Shown here piece after piece: positions 5,862 through 13,208 of a stretch of DNA of 15,192 nt; within the stretch, counting starts at the first letter, position 1, and the number at the start of each line of letters is the position of its first letter. This DNA is from RGIG3009 sp964490085 (lineage in GTDB: Bacteria; Bacillota; Clostridia; Oscillospirales; Acutalibacteraceae): the NCBI GenBank assembly GCA_964490085.1, contig CAZBAO010000032.1:1-15192 (forward strand), written 5' to 3'. A model generated the notes under the pieces. The model saw nothing but the letters and a program-made list of their open reading frames with translations, had not been told where the DNA came from and did no database searches. Made by a program: the position numbers and the translations under genes.

Positions 5862-7559
5862 TCACTTCTCAATATACCCGAGGGTACGGTGGAAGTTTTT
5901 ACCTTCCAGCATATACTTTTTCGCATTGACCGCCAGCTGCGAGAGTGCCGGCAGCTCTTTTAACTGATACCGCTTTTTGTCCCAGCCGAACACGTAACGA
6001 ACGATATCGTTTGCCTCTACTGCCGATACCTTTTGGAACAGATCGCCGAATTTGACGATGTTGCTGTCTGCCGGTAACACCTCTTTGAGTGACTCGTCCA
6101 ACAACCACGAATCGCACGCAAAGTAGCGATACTCGTATTCGGGGAAATACTCGGCAAAGAACTCACGCGCTGCCTGAAGCGATTTCACGCAGTCAGCCGT
6201 GCTCAGCGGGCCGGATGCCGGAATGTGCACGCCGATGATCGGCTCACCCTTCTTGACACCGAGTGCCGGCACGTCGTCGGGCGCCTCGTCAAAGCAATAT
6301 TGCAATCTGCCGAGCGTGAACAGCTGTGCGGTCATGTGTCGTTTCAGCCACGGCAGCTCACCCAAATACAGCGATCCCTTGACGCCGCTCCAGATATTGC
6401 ACCAAATGGACAGATCGGACAGCGTATCCAAGAGAATATCCTCGCTGATCCCCAGTTTTTCGTAGGTCTTGCTCAATTCCTCGCACATAAACAGGACGTT
6501 CAGCAGATTCTTTTTACCGTCCTCGCACTCCAGATCATAGTACTCCATATTCATGTAATCAGAAACCGGAATAGTGTCCAAAGCCTTGTTGAATTCCTCG
6601 TCGAAATCCTTTTCGAAGCCGATCTTCTCGTACCATTTCTTGATGACCGTCTTGACCTCGGGATTTTCAAAGGTCAGCGGTTTTTCCTCGCTCACGATCG
6701 GACTCGCTTTTTCCATTTCCGTCTTGTCCAATCCCAAAAAGCGGAGCAGGTTTTTATAGTACATCTTCTCAAAGCACTCTTTACTGACACCCAGATCCAA
6801 CAAAATGGAACGGTCGAGCTCCAGCACCTCTTTGGTGTGTTCGGGTTTGTAGGTGTTGACCGTCATATCCGTGCCGAACATCACGTTGTTCGCCAGATCG
6901 TAGCCGATGGTATACATCTTCTCCAGCAACTCGCGGCGATAGATATCGGGAGTGCCGGGGGTCAGGTCGAAGTACATTTCCGCCGGCTTCCGCAGCCCGT
7001 TTGCGTGCAGGAACTTACCGTACATCGCAATACACTCGTCCACCCACGGCCAGGAGCAATGTCCCATCGAGAAACGCAGTCCCTCAATGCCGATCAGCGC
7101 CTCAAAATTGATGGGGCGGTTATAGGCGGAAGAAACACCGCCGTCCCACAGAATACCGGTATGGAAAAAGACGGGTTTGTCGTATTTGGCGATTTCACGT
7201 AAAAACGCCATAGACTGCTCTTCATACACGAAAAAATCGTTGCAAATGACTTTAAAACCGAGAATACCCGCGTCGACGGCAACCTTGACGTTCTCAATGG
7301 CGTTTTCCTCGTACGGATGCATGTACATAATGGGGAACAGGCGCCCCTCGTAGCCCTTCGTCCACGCGAGTACCGTTTCCAGACGCTCCTCAAAGGAGGC
7401 GTCGAAGGAGTAGTTGGGACGGTTTTTCCGCCCCTCCACTTTCGGACGCGGTGAAAAGACGCAAGCGCCGTACAGGCCGGCTTCTTCCAACTGCTTGATG
7501 AACTTTTCGGGCTCCGCTTCGCCGCGGCGGGAATGCAAGTGCATATCAAAGATCTTCAT
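5862..7559 (-). CDS. Amidohydrolase fused to a GNAT-like acyltransferase domain
   Basis: A 565-residue cytoplasmic protein with two halves. Residues 1-280 form an amidohydrolase (TIM-barrel, amidohydrolase-2/ACMSD-like): HxH at H7/H9, FHTG with H133, GHCSWPW with H167, and FGTDM with D231, the metal and catalytic set; K103 may also be near the metals. Residues about 300-565 match, from memory, the acyltransferase NAT_N and GNAT-like C-terminal families: LGRLQ (416-420), VHIP (444-447), SWLLD (484-488), LPADSNI (495-501) and VFG (523-525). The reaction is unknown: the barrel could cleave an amide, lactone or carboxyl group and the other half transfer or bind an acyl group. The start ATG follows GAGGAA (6-bp spacing). 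It heads the operon with the AraC regulator, driven by the promoter at 7599-7627. Confidence 0.8.
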   Translation of the reverse strand: MKIFDMHLHSRRGEAEPEKFIKQLEEAGLYGACVFSPRPKVEGRKNRPNYSFDASFEERLETVLAWTKGYEGRLFPIMYMHPYEENAIENVKVAVDAGILGFKVICNDFFVYEEQSMAFLREIAKYDKPVFFHTGILWDGGVSSAYNRPINFEALIGIEGLRFSMGHCSWPWVDECIAMYGKFLHANGLRKPAEMYFDLTPGTPDIYRRELLEKMYTIGYDLANNVMFGTDMTVNTYKPEHTKEVLELDRSILLDLGVSKECFEKMYYKNLLRFLGLDKTEMEKASPIVSEEKPLTFENPEVKTVIKKWYEKIGFEKDFDEEFNKALDTIPVSDYMNMEYYDLECEDGKKNLLNVLFMCEELSKTYEKLGISEDILLDTLSDLSIWCNIWSGVKGSLYLGELPWLKRHMTAQLFTLGRLQYCFDEAPDDVPALGVKKGEPIIGVHIPASGPLSTADCVKSLQAAREFFAEYFPEYEYRYFACDSWLLDESLKEVLPADSNIVKFGDLFQKVSAVEANDIVRYVFGWDKKRYQLKELPALSQLAVNAKKYMLEGKNFHRTLGYIEK

Positions 7560-7598
7560 ATGGCGTTCCTCTTTTCAGAAAAATTTATACGCACCTAC

Positions 7599-7627
7599 AT
7601 CGTAATGCCGATACGCCGGAAAGTCAA
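7599..7627 (-). promoter_or_regulatory. Predicted promoter of the amidohydrolase-araC operon
   Basis: On the minus strand TTGACT (7627-7622), a 17-bp spacer and TACGAT (7604-7599) lie about 40 bp upstream of the amidohydrolase ATG. The -35 is near consensus and the -10 is moderate (4 of 6), as expected for a regulated promoter. Confidence 0.45.
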
Positions 7628-7721
7628 GAAGATTTGAGCAAATTTCCTGATGAAAATTATAGCCGGCGGTTTGCTCCGCTGCCCTCCGGTGAGGGGCTCT
7701 GTCCTCGCGCGAACCGAAACC

Positions 7722-7833
7722 AACCCGTAGGGACGGTGCCCACACCGTCCCGTAAAGCTAAAGGGTAGTAGGGGCGGTCTGTGACCACCCGCAAGGGTTC
7801 CTCTGACGAGGCAGCGAAGCAACACCCCGCCGC
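7722..7833. repeat. Dispersed palindromic intergenic repeat
   Basis: This non-coding stretch between the amidohydrolase promoter and the propeller-gene terminator holds the hairpin GGGACGGT-GCCCAC-ACCGTCCC (7730-7751), a second imperfect hairpin GGGCGGTC-TGT-GACCACCC (7772-7790), and a 31-bp segment (7799-7829) that recurs with only transitions at about 14998-15028. I recognise this style of GC-rich palindromic sequence as multicopy in Oscillospiraceae-type genomes, but copy number cannot be checked here. No credible gene lies in 7560-7895. Confidence 0.6.
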
Positions 7834-7845
7834 CATCCCCCAAAA

Positions 7846-7884
7846 CAAAAAGCCTCTTGCGGCAGAGATCCGCAAGAGGCTTTT
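7846..7884 (-). terminator. Terminator of the beta-propeller gene
   Basis: AAAAGCCTCTTGCGG (7848-7862) pairs with CCGCAAGAGGCTTTT (7870-7884) around a 7-nt loop. Read on the minus strand the hairpin is followed by a T-rich tail, 11 bp past the stop of the propeller gene. Confidence 0.85.
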
Positions 7885-7895
7885 GAACGGGTTCG

Positions 7896-8969
7896 TTATT
7901 TGTCGATCGTCACGCGCACACGGCAGTAAAGATCCGTCTCGTAATCACCGAAATTACCGGGCAGACGGGTGAAGCCGGGCTTGTGGGTGAAATACACGTA
8001 GAAATCGTGCCCCACGGTGCTGAAATCGTCGGACGCCTCGTCGTCGTTACCGACGATGGTTGAATAGAAATACAGACCGACGTCGGGGTTGGCGGTGGAC
8101 AGCACCACGTGCTCGTCCCAGTTTACGCAATCGTCGGACATAAACATCACGACCTGTCTGGCGCTCTGTATAGTCAGAATGTACTTATCCAGCGCGGAGC
8201 AGTACGCGGCGTTGCCGTGGCAGTCGTACTTAAAGCCGACCTCCTCGTGATACACGACGTCGTCGCAGTCCTCGGGAATGATCCGCGGTGCGGTGCCGTG
8301 CATCGGATCGGTATCCCACACGCCGTTGCCGCTGTACTTCTTCACTAACGCGACAGGGTTTTCCTCGCGGCGGACCATCTCGATCGCCTCTTTCATCGGT
8401 ACGCGTGCAACGGAGGTGTAGCGCTCGGCAGCCTCATTCCATTCGTTGTAGATAATGTAGAAATAACCGTCCTTGCCAGCTAAGTACGGCACGCCGCAGA
8501 TGTTCGGCCACACGCCGTTCGCGCGGTTCTTGCTGATGTAGTTGCGGCAGGTACCGAGCATGTCACCAAGATACTTCCAATGCTGACCGCCGTCGCGCGA
8601 AATACTGAACCCGATATGATAGTTCTGCGGATAGTCGAGATCCTCCTTGTGAAGATCCTCGCGGTGCGTAAAGCCGATCAGAACGCCGTCCTCACACTTG
8701 TAGCAGCTCTGCACCCACAGTCCGCAGGGCCAGGTCTCTTTGAAATGGTTGTAATCCCACTCAAACGGCTCCAGCTCCTCGGCAAACGGATCGTCTGCGG
8801 GGCCGCGGAAATGACGGTAATAGGGCAGACCGCCGAGGTCGGTCGTCAAAAAGTCGATCGTTCCGTCGGGACGGCGCAGCGTGCAACAACTGCCGTCCAC
8901 GGTATAGGTCAACTGATCGTCCGTATAGACGAGCTCCGTTTCGGAAACGTGTATTCTGTCTTTTAACAT
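7896..8969 (-). CDS. Cytoplasmic beta-propeller glycosidase-like protein with Asp-box
   Basis: A 357-residue protein with no signal peptide, rich in beta-strand repeats and Trp/Tyr/Asp, resembling sialidase-like or other glycoside hydrolase propellers. An Asp-box is visible at SRDGGQHW (124-131), and a weaker related motif SDDCVNW at 278-284. Acidic and aromatic segments such as NEWNEAAERY (175-184) and TDPMHGTAPRI (220-230) are candidates for the active-site funnel. The arginine triad of true sialidases cannot be assigned by eye. I prefer the ATG at 8969 because AGGAGG (8983-8978) is 8 bp away; the ATG at 8975 would be only 2 bp away. The gene is monocistronic, divergent from the sugar-binding lipoprotein gene, with its own promoter and terminator. 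Activity is unproven; a non-catalytic sugar-binding role is possible. Confidence 0.75.
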   Translation of the reverse strand: MLKDRIHVSETELVYTDDQLTYTVDGSCCTLRRPDGTIDFLTTDLGGLPYYRHFRGPADDPFAEELEPFEWDYNHFKETWPCGLWVQSCYKCEDGVLIGFTHREDLHKEDLDYPQNYHIGFSISRDGGQHWKYLGDMLGTCRNYISKNRANGVWPNICGVPYLAGKDGYFYIIYNEWNEAAERYTSVARVPMKEAIEMVRREENPVALVKKYSGNGVWDTDPMHGTAPRIIPEDCDDVVYHEEVGFKYDCHGNAAYCSALDKYILTIQSARQVVMFMSDDCVNWDEHVVLSTANPDVGLYFYSTIVGNDDEASDDFSTVGHDFYVYFTHKPGFTRLPGNFGDYETDLYCRVRVTIDK

Positions 8970-8977
8970 ATTCATAG

Positions 8978-8983
8978 CCTCCT
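8978..8983 (-). promoter_or_regulatory. Ribosome binding site that sets the propeller-gene start
   Basis: A perfect AGGAGG on the minus strand lies 8 bp from the ATG at 8969 and only 2 bp from the ATG at 8975, favouring the inner start. Confidence 0.75.
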
Positions 8984-9006
8984 ACAACCTACTGAATTAT
9001 ACTTTC

Positions 9007-9036
9007 GTTATACCATCGTAAGGGCTTTCGTGTCAA
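9007..9036 (-). promoter_or_regulatory. Predicted promoter of the beta-propeller gene
   Basis: Minus-strand consensus TTGACA (9036-9031), an 18-bp spacer and TATAAC (9012-9007). A further TATAAT at 9001-8996 lacks a spaced -35. The transcript would start near 9000, with the AGGAGG shortly after it. Confidence 0.6.
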
Positions 9037-9159
9037 GCCCAAAGCCGTCATTAGTCACTTAAGACAAAAAATGGACAAAAATTCCGACACTTTCGCGAAG
9101 AATAATCGCTCTTTTTCATAAAACAACAATAAAATACAAGTATTGGACAACATTTTCTA

Positions 9160-9188
9160 TTGCGCAGGTGAAAAGTTTGTATTATAAT
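9160..9188 (+). promoter_or_regulatory. Predicted promoter of the sugar-binding lipoprotein gene
   Basis: A perfect -10 TATAAT (9183-9188) has a weak -35 TTGCGC (9160-9165) at 17 bp. The weak -35 suggests an activator; TTGGACAA lies just upstream at 9143-9150. The leader of about 85 nt contains an imperfect hairpin (arms GCCGA 9217-9221 and TCGGC 9243-9247) before the AGGAGG at 9266-9271. Confidence 0.55.
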
Positions 9189-9280
9189 GATACCGGATAA
9201 ATTTTCAACAGCTTTTGCCGATGCTGCCGTAAACGGTCGACGTCGGCGGAAGGTGCAAAAAAATTAGGAGGAAAATTGCA

Positions 9281-10753
9281 ATGAAAACACTCGCAAAACA
9301 GATCCTTTTCGGTCTGCTGGCTCTGGCGTTGACGTTGTCGTTGGTTGCTTGCGGCGGCGACGGGGACACTACGGCGACCACCACCGCCGGCGGTGACGAC
9401 GTTGTCACCACGACGAGCACTGACGGCGAGCAGGCGGACGCGACCACCACAACGGTGAGCGGTTCTTCGCAGGCGTCCGGAAGCAGCAGCAACAACGTTG
9501 CCAAGACGACCACCACCACCAAGGCTCAGCAGAGCAGCAGCTCGCAAGGCTTGTCTTGGGCAGAGGTCAAGGCAAGCATGCCGGCGAATTTGAACGGCAC
9601 GACCATCACGTTCTTTAACTGGAACCCGATGAACAGTATCACCGATGCGGAGAAGGTCATCAATAACTTCACAAAGGAAACCGGCATCACGGTGAAATGG
9701 GAAGAAGGCGTGTACTCGACCTACGTGACCGAAATCGCGGCAAAACAGGCGGCTAAGAACGCGCCGGACATCGTCCGTCAAAAGGATATCAACCCCGCTT
9801 TGATGGCAATGCTACAGCCGCTTTCCAATCTCAGCTACGATTTCAGCGATGCCGCTTGGGATCAGGCGTTGTTGGACGCTTACACCTATAAAGGTAAAGT
9901 GTATGCGGTCAACATGGCGGATACGTTGATGCAGCAGCCCGACGTTTTAATGTATAACACATCCTTGATCACCAAGTATGATCTGGAGGATCCGTACACC
10001 CTGTGGAAGAAGGGTCAATGGACATGGAGCAAGTTCGTTGAGATCTGCACCGCGTTCAAGGACGAGGCCGGTGAAAACTACGGTGCCTACTCGGTGAATA
10101 TGTTTACAAACGGCGCCCAGCTGCTCGGCGCTGACTACGTGACATATACCCAAGACGGTTTCGTAAACGGCATGGGCAATAAGAAGCTGCTGCAGGGCCT
10201 GCAGATGTTCTTGGATTTGAAGGACAAGGACCTTATTGCCGGTTCGTACTTGCTTGAGCCGTTTGAGAGTGGCTCCGTCCTGTTCTTTGCCGACGGTATC
10301 ATCGGTGCGAGAAAAACGCACTTCTACTTCACGGATCTCAAGGCTAAGAACAGCCTGGGCGTCGTTCCTAATCCGACGATCGACGGACAGAGCACCTACT
10401 ATCAGATCTACCGTGAGTTGGAAGCGTATTCCATTCCGACCGGTGCTAAGAACGCAGCTGCGGTTCCGTATTTCCTGCGCTACTGGCTGGATGCAAGCAA
10501 CTACACCAAAAACACCTTCTTTGCGAACCAAAAGGTTCTTGAGGTCTACAATTACTGCATGTCGCAAGAGAACATAATGGTGACGTACAGCGCCTCGAAC
10601 GTTCTCACCAAGGACACCGGTGCCAGCAACCTCAGCTATATGGTTCAGCAGTCTTCCTCTGCGCAGGTCGCTACTCTTCTGAATCAGTACAAGAACGTTG
10701 TAGAATCCGCTGTCAGACAGGCAAACAGCAAATTGTCGTCGACGCTTGGCTAA
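9281..10753 (+). CDS. Family 1 extracellular solute-binding lipoprotein (sugar ABC importer type)
   Basis: A 490-residue lipoprotein predicted to capture an oligosaccharide at the outer membrane face and pass it to an ABC importer. The signal peptide ends in lipobox LVAC with C24 lipidated. A Thr/Ser/Gln linker covers about 25-90. The periplasmic-binding-type fold covers about 95-490, starting ITFFNWNP (109-116) and including the family pattern of an N-lobe helix (DAEKVINNFTKETGITVKW), the APDIV segment, and a C-lobe ending SKLSST. AGGAGG at 9266-9271 is 9 bp from the ATG. No permease or ATPase gene is present in the window, so partner transporter genes must be elsewhere. Its N-terminal 55 or so residues closely resemble those of the SGNH lipoprotein at 2427, although the following domains are unrelated. 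The ligand is unknown. Confidence 0.9.
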   Translation: MKTLAKQILFGLLALALTLSLVACGGDGDTTATTTAGGDDVVTTTSTDGEQADATTTTVSGSSQASGSSSNNVAKTTTTTKAQQSSSSQGLSWAEVKASMPANLNGTTITFFNWNPMNSITDAEKVINNFTKETGITVKWEEGVYSTYVTEIAAKQAAKNAPDIVRQKDINPALMAMLQPLSNLSYDFSDAAWDQALLDAYTYKGKVYAVNMADTLMQQPDVLMYNTSLITKYDLEDPYTLWKKGQWTWSKFVEICTAFKDEAGENYGAYSVNMFTNGAQLLGADYVTYTQDGFVNGMGNKKLLQGLQMFLDLKDKDLIAGSYLLEPFESGSVLFFADGIIGARKTHFYFTDLKAKNSLGVVPNPTIDGQSTYYQIYRELEAYSIPTGAKNAAAVPYFLRYWLDASNYTKNTFFANQKVLEVYNYCMSQENIMVTYSASNVLTKDTGASNLSYMVQQSSSAQVATLLNQYKNVVESAVRQANSKLSSTLG

Positions 10754-10828
10754 AATGTGATTTTTTTCGGTTGTTGCGGCCTTTAATATAACCCATATAT
10801 ATTAGGCCCGACTCCACGGCAAAGTATT

Positions 10829-10866
10829 AAAGAGGCACGGATAGAGCAATATCCGTGCCTCTTTGC
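10829..10866 (+). terminator. Terminator or attenuator-like hairpin upstream of the GH130 gene
   Basis: A perfect 15-bp stem AAAGAGGCACGGATA (10829-10843), loop GAGCAA, TATCCGTGCCTCTTT (10850-10864). The T run is short (CTTTGC), so termination may be partial. An AT-rich imperfect hairpin (arms 10778-10790 and 10798-10808) precedes it. I found no well-placed promoter between it and the GH130 gene, so it may set the ratio of binding protein to enzymes. Confidence 0.7.
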
Positions 10867-10971
10867 AAAAGAACGATTTTACGCCTCGGAGAGATCCGTT
10901 TGCGCAAAATCGCAGCACTTATTTTCTGCAAAAACAGCGTCCTTAACACGGCGCTGCGTCGATTTATATAC

Positions 10972-10977
10972 AAGGAG
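10972..10977 (+). promoter_or_regulatory. Ribosome binding site that sets the GH130 start
   Basis: AAGGAG is followed 8 bp later by the ATG at 10986. The in-frame GTG at 10977 overlaps this site and cannot be the start. Confidence 0.8.
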
Positions 10978-10985
10978 TGTATCAA

Positions 10986-11945
10986 ATGTCAAAAGAAAAA
11001 AAGCTTAACGAATTCATTTTGCACCGCAGCGAGCACAATCCGCTGATCTCGCCCATGGACTTCCCGGGCGGCATCGCTGACGCGGTCATGAACTGCGGTC
11101 AGGTCATTCACGAGGGTAAGGTCGTTCTGCTGGTAGCCGTCGTTTATCGCGGCAGATACAACGGCGCAGAGGCCGGTATCCACGTTGCCACGAGTGAAGA
11201 CGGTATTCATTTTGACATCAATCCCGAACCGCTGTGCAAACCCGTGGACTGGGCCCCCGGCTGGAAGGAAATGGACCGTTGGGTCATCGATCCGCGCCTG
11301 ACCAAGATCGACGATACCTACTACATTATGCGTCCCGGTCAGTGCCCCGGCGGCCCCGTGACATTGCTTGAGAAGACCAAGGATTTCAAATCAGTTGAAT
11401 ACATGAGCTGCGTCAGCCTGCCCGCCAACCGCGTCCCCTGCCTGTTTCCGGAAAAAGTCAACGGTATGTACGTGCGTCTTGACAGACCTTATGCAACCAA
11501 GAACACTCCGCAGGGCGGTATTTGGATCTCCTATTCTCCCGACCTGATCCACTGGGGTGAGCATAAGCCGTTGTTGATGCCGTGGGGTGCGTACTTCGGC
11601 TTGAAGGTCGGCCCGACGCCTCCGATCAAGACGAAGGACGGCTGGCTGGAGATCTTCCACGGCGTGTGGCGTAACTGTGCGAACGACCGGTATTCGCTGA
11701 GTGCGATGCTGTTGGATCTGGAGGATCCGTCCAAGATCATCGGTAAGATGGAAAGCTGGATCCTGACCCCGCAGGCGGATTACGAGCGCCTCGGCAACGT
11801 CAACAACGTCGTGTTTGCGTGCGGCGCGTTGGCTGACGAGGAAAAAGACGAGATCCGTGTCTATTACGGTGCGGCTGACGAGCACGTTTGCTTGGCAACC
11901 GGCTCCCTCAGCGAGCTGATCGACGCGTGTAAGAAGGGTCTGTAA
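10986..11945 (+). CDS. GH130-family glycoside phosphorylase/hydrolase-like protein
   Basis: A 319-residue cytoplasmic five-bladed propeller of the GH130 type, whose members phosphorolyse or hydrolyse beta-mannosidic linkages. Visible family marks are HNPLI (17-21), VIDPRLTKID (100-109) with D102 the likely general acid, LFPEK (153-157), RLDRP (164-168), WISYSPDLIHWG (180-191), GPTPP (209-213), IFHGV (223-227) and IRVYYGAAD (290-298). Length is usual for the family. One departure is Asp166 in the segment I remember as HRP in phosphorylases, so phosphate use is uncertain. The gene heads a tight run: the FAD oxidoreductase starts 18 bp after its stop. Together with SGNH esterases this recalls acetyl-mannan loci, but no endomannanase is present, so the substrate is left open. 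Confidence 0.85.
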   Translation: MSKEKKLNEFILHRSEHNPLISPMDFPGGIADAVMNCGQVIHEGKVVLLVAVVYRGRYNGAEAGIHVATSEDGIHFDINPEPLCKPVDWAPGWKEMDRWVIDPRLTKIDDTYYIMRPGQCPGGPVTLLEKTKDFKSVEYMSCVSLPANRVPCLFPEKVNGMYVRLDRPYATKNTPQGGIWISYSPDLIHWGEHKPLLMPWGAYFGLKVGPTPPIKTKDGWLEIFHGVWRNCANDRYSLSAMLLDLEDPSKIIGKMESWILTPQADYERLGNVNNVVFACGALADEEKDEIRVYYGAADEHVCLATGSLSELIDACKKGL

Positions 11946-11963
11946 TTTGACGGGGTGCATAGC

Positions 11964-13181
11964 ATGAAGACGATCGTTGAAAAACAGCGTGAAACGCAGG
12001 TTTCGTTGGAGTGCGACGTACTGGTCGCCGGCGGTGGCGTAGCGGGAATCGCTGCGGCGCTGTCGGCCGCCCGTGCAGGTGCGGATGTCTTGCTCGTGGA
12101 AAAGCAGTGCATGCTGGGCGGCTTGGCGACGCTGGGTCTCATCACCTATTACTTGCCGCTTTGCGACGGCGAAGGTCATCAGGTCAGCTTCGGTATCAGC
12201 GAGGAGCTGCTCCGCTTGTCCATTAAACACGGGGCAGAGGAGCAGTACCCGAAGCCGTGGCTGGAAAACGGCACCTTCGAGGAGCGCAAGGAAACGCGGT
12301 TCACCGTTCGGTACAACCCGCATCTGTTTGCGGTCGAAGCGGAGCGCCTGTTACGCAAAGAGGGCGTGCGGATCCTTTACGACACCTTGCTTTGCGATGC
12401 CGTTACGGATAACGGTAAGATCACCCACGTTATCATCGAAAACAAGAGCTTTCGAAGCGCGATCGCCGTGAGATCGGTGGTCGATTGCACCGGCGACGCG
12501 GATCTGTGCGTGCTGTCGGGCGCCAAAACCGCTGAGTTTGCTCAGCAAAACATTTTGGCAAGCTGGTATTACTATATGAATAAGGACGGCTATGACCTGC
12601 GGCATTTGGGCTGTGCGGATATTCCGGACGAACAAAAGCAGGCAGGTAAGGAGGGCGTAAGACCCATCATCAGCCGTCGTTTCACCGGTCTGGATGCCGT
12701 CGATACCAGTGAAATGATCTGCATCGCACACGATACGATGCTGTCGGACGTTCTCAAGCACCGCGAAACCGATCCCGCGCATACCCCTGTCACGATGCCG
12801 ATGGTACCGTTGGTGCGTATGACGCGGCGGATCGACGGCGCGTGCACGTTGTCGAACAAAGACGCGCACACGCACGTGGATAACAGTATCGGTATGATCG
12901 GCGACTGGACGCGGCGCGGCCCCGTGCACGAGATCCCGTTTACCGCGCTGTACGGCAACGACGTTCAGAACCTGATCACGGCGGGGCGCAACATCAGCGT
13001 AAACGACGCAATGTGGAACGTCAGCCGCGTGATCCCTGCCTGTGCCGTTACCGGCGAAGCGGCAGGACTGGCGGCGGCGATGACCGATAATTTCGCCGAG
13101 CTGAACGTTTCCGCTTTACAAAAACGCTTACAAGAAAACGGTGTCGTTTTACACGAATCAGATCTTGTTGAGAAGCAATAA
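11964..13181 (+). CDS. FAD-dependent oxidoreductase
   Basis: A 405-residue flavoprotein of the FAD-dependent oxidoreductase family (PF12831-like). The dinucleotide-binding motif GGGVAG (23-28) sits after a hydrophobic strand, E46 ends the second strand, and LGGLAT (51-56) follows. The C-terminal FAD motif runs from GRNIS (341-345) through VIPACAVTGEAAGLAAA. There is no signal peptide. I chose the ATG at 11964 because GGGG (11952-11955) is 8 bp upstream; a GTG at 11955 overlaps that site. Family members are abundant beside glycoside hydrolases in carbohydrate loci, but few have an assigned reaction. It lies 18 bp after the GH130 gene and 27 bp before the SGNH lipoprotein gene, so all three should be cotranscribed. 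It may oxidise a sugar hydroxyl or a glycoside aglycone; this is inference. Confidence 0.85.
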   Translation: MKTIVEKQRETQVSLECDVLVAGGGVAGIAAALSAARAGADVLLVEKQCMLGGLATLGLITYYLPLCDGEGHQVSFGISEELLRLSIKHGAEEQYPKPWLENGTFEERKETRFTVRYNPHLFAVEAERLLRKEGVRILYDTLLCDAVTDNGKITHVIIENKSFRSAIAVRSVVDCTGDADLCVLSGAKTAEFAQQNILASWYYYMNKDGYDLRHLGCADIPDEQKQAGKEGVRPIISRRFTGLDAVDTSEMICIAHDTMLSDVLKHRETDPAHTPVTMPMVPLVRMTRRIDGACTLSNKDAHTHVDNSIGMIGDWTRRGPVHEIPFTALYGNDVQNLITAGRNISVNDAMWNVSRVIPACAVTGEAAGLAAAMTDNFAELNVSALQKRLQENGVVLHESDLVEKQ

Positions 13182-13192
13182 TCCGTATTAAC

Positions 13193-13201
13193 AGGAAGGG
13201 G
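13193..13201 (+). promoter_or_regulatory. Ribosome binding site that sets the third SGNH gene start
   Basis: AGGAAGGGG ends 7 bp before the ATG at 13209 but only 1 bp before the ATG at 13203, so the second ATG is the better start. Confidence 0.65.
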
Positions 13202-13208
13202 AATGACA

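Noticed and set aside
6225..7202. 325-codon open frame on the plus strand
   Set aside because: It is antisense to the amidohydrolase, whose metal-binding motifs are clear. No domain or good ribosome binding site supports it.
7560..7895. Short open frames in the intergenic repeat
   Set aside because: They cover palindromic repeats and the terminator, lack ribosome binding sites and have no protein-like composition.
7896..8969. Calling the propeller protein a true sialidase
   Set aside because: Only one good Asp-box is visible and the three active-site arginines and the RIP motif cannot be placed, so a specific sialidase call is not supported.
10943..10970. TTAACA-16 bp-TATATA as a promoter for the GH130 gene
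   Set aside because: The implied transcript start would fall at or after the Shine-Dalgarno (10972-10977), removing the ribosome site, so it is unlikely to work.
11391..12323. 310-codon open frame on the minus strand
   Set aside because: It spans the end of the GH130 gene and the start of the FAD gene in antisense, with no family resemblance.
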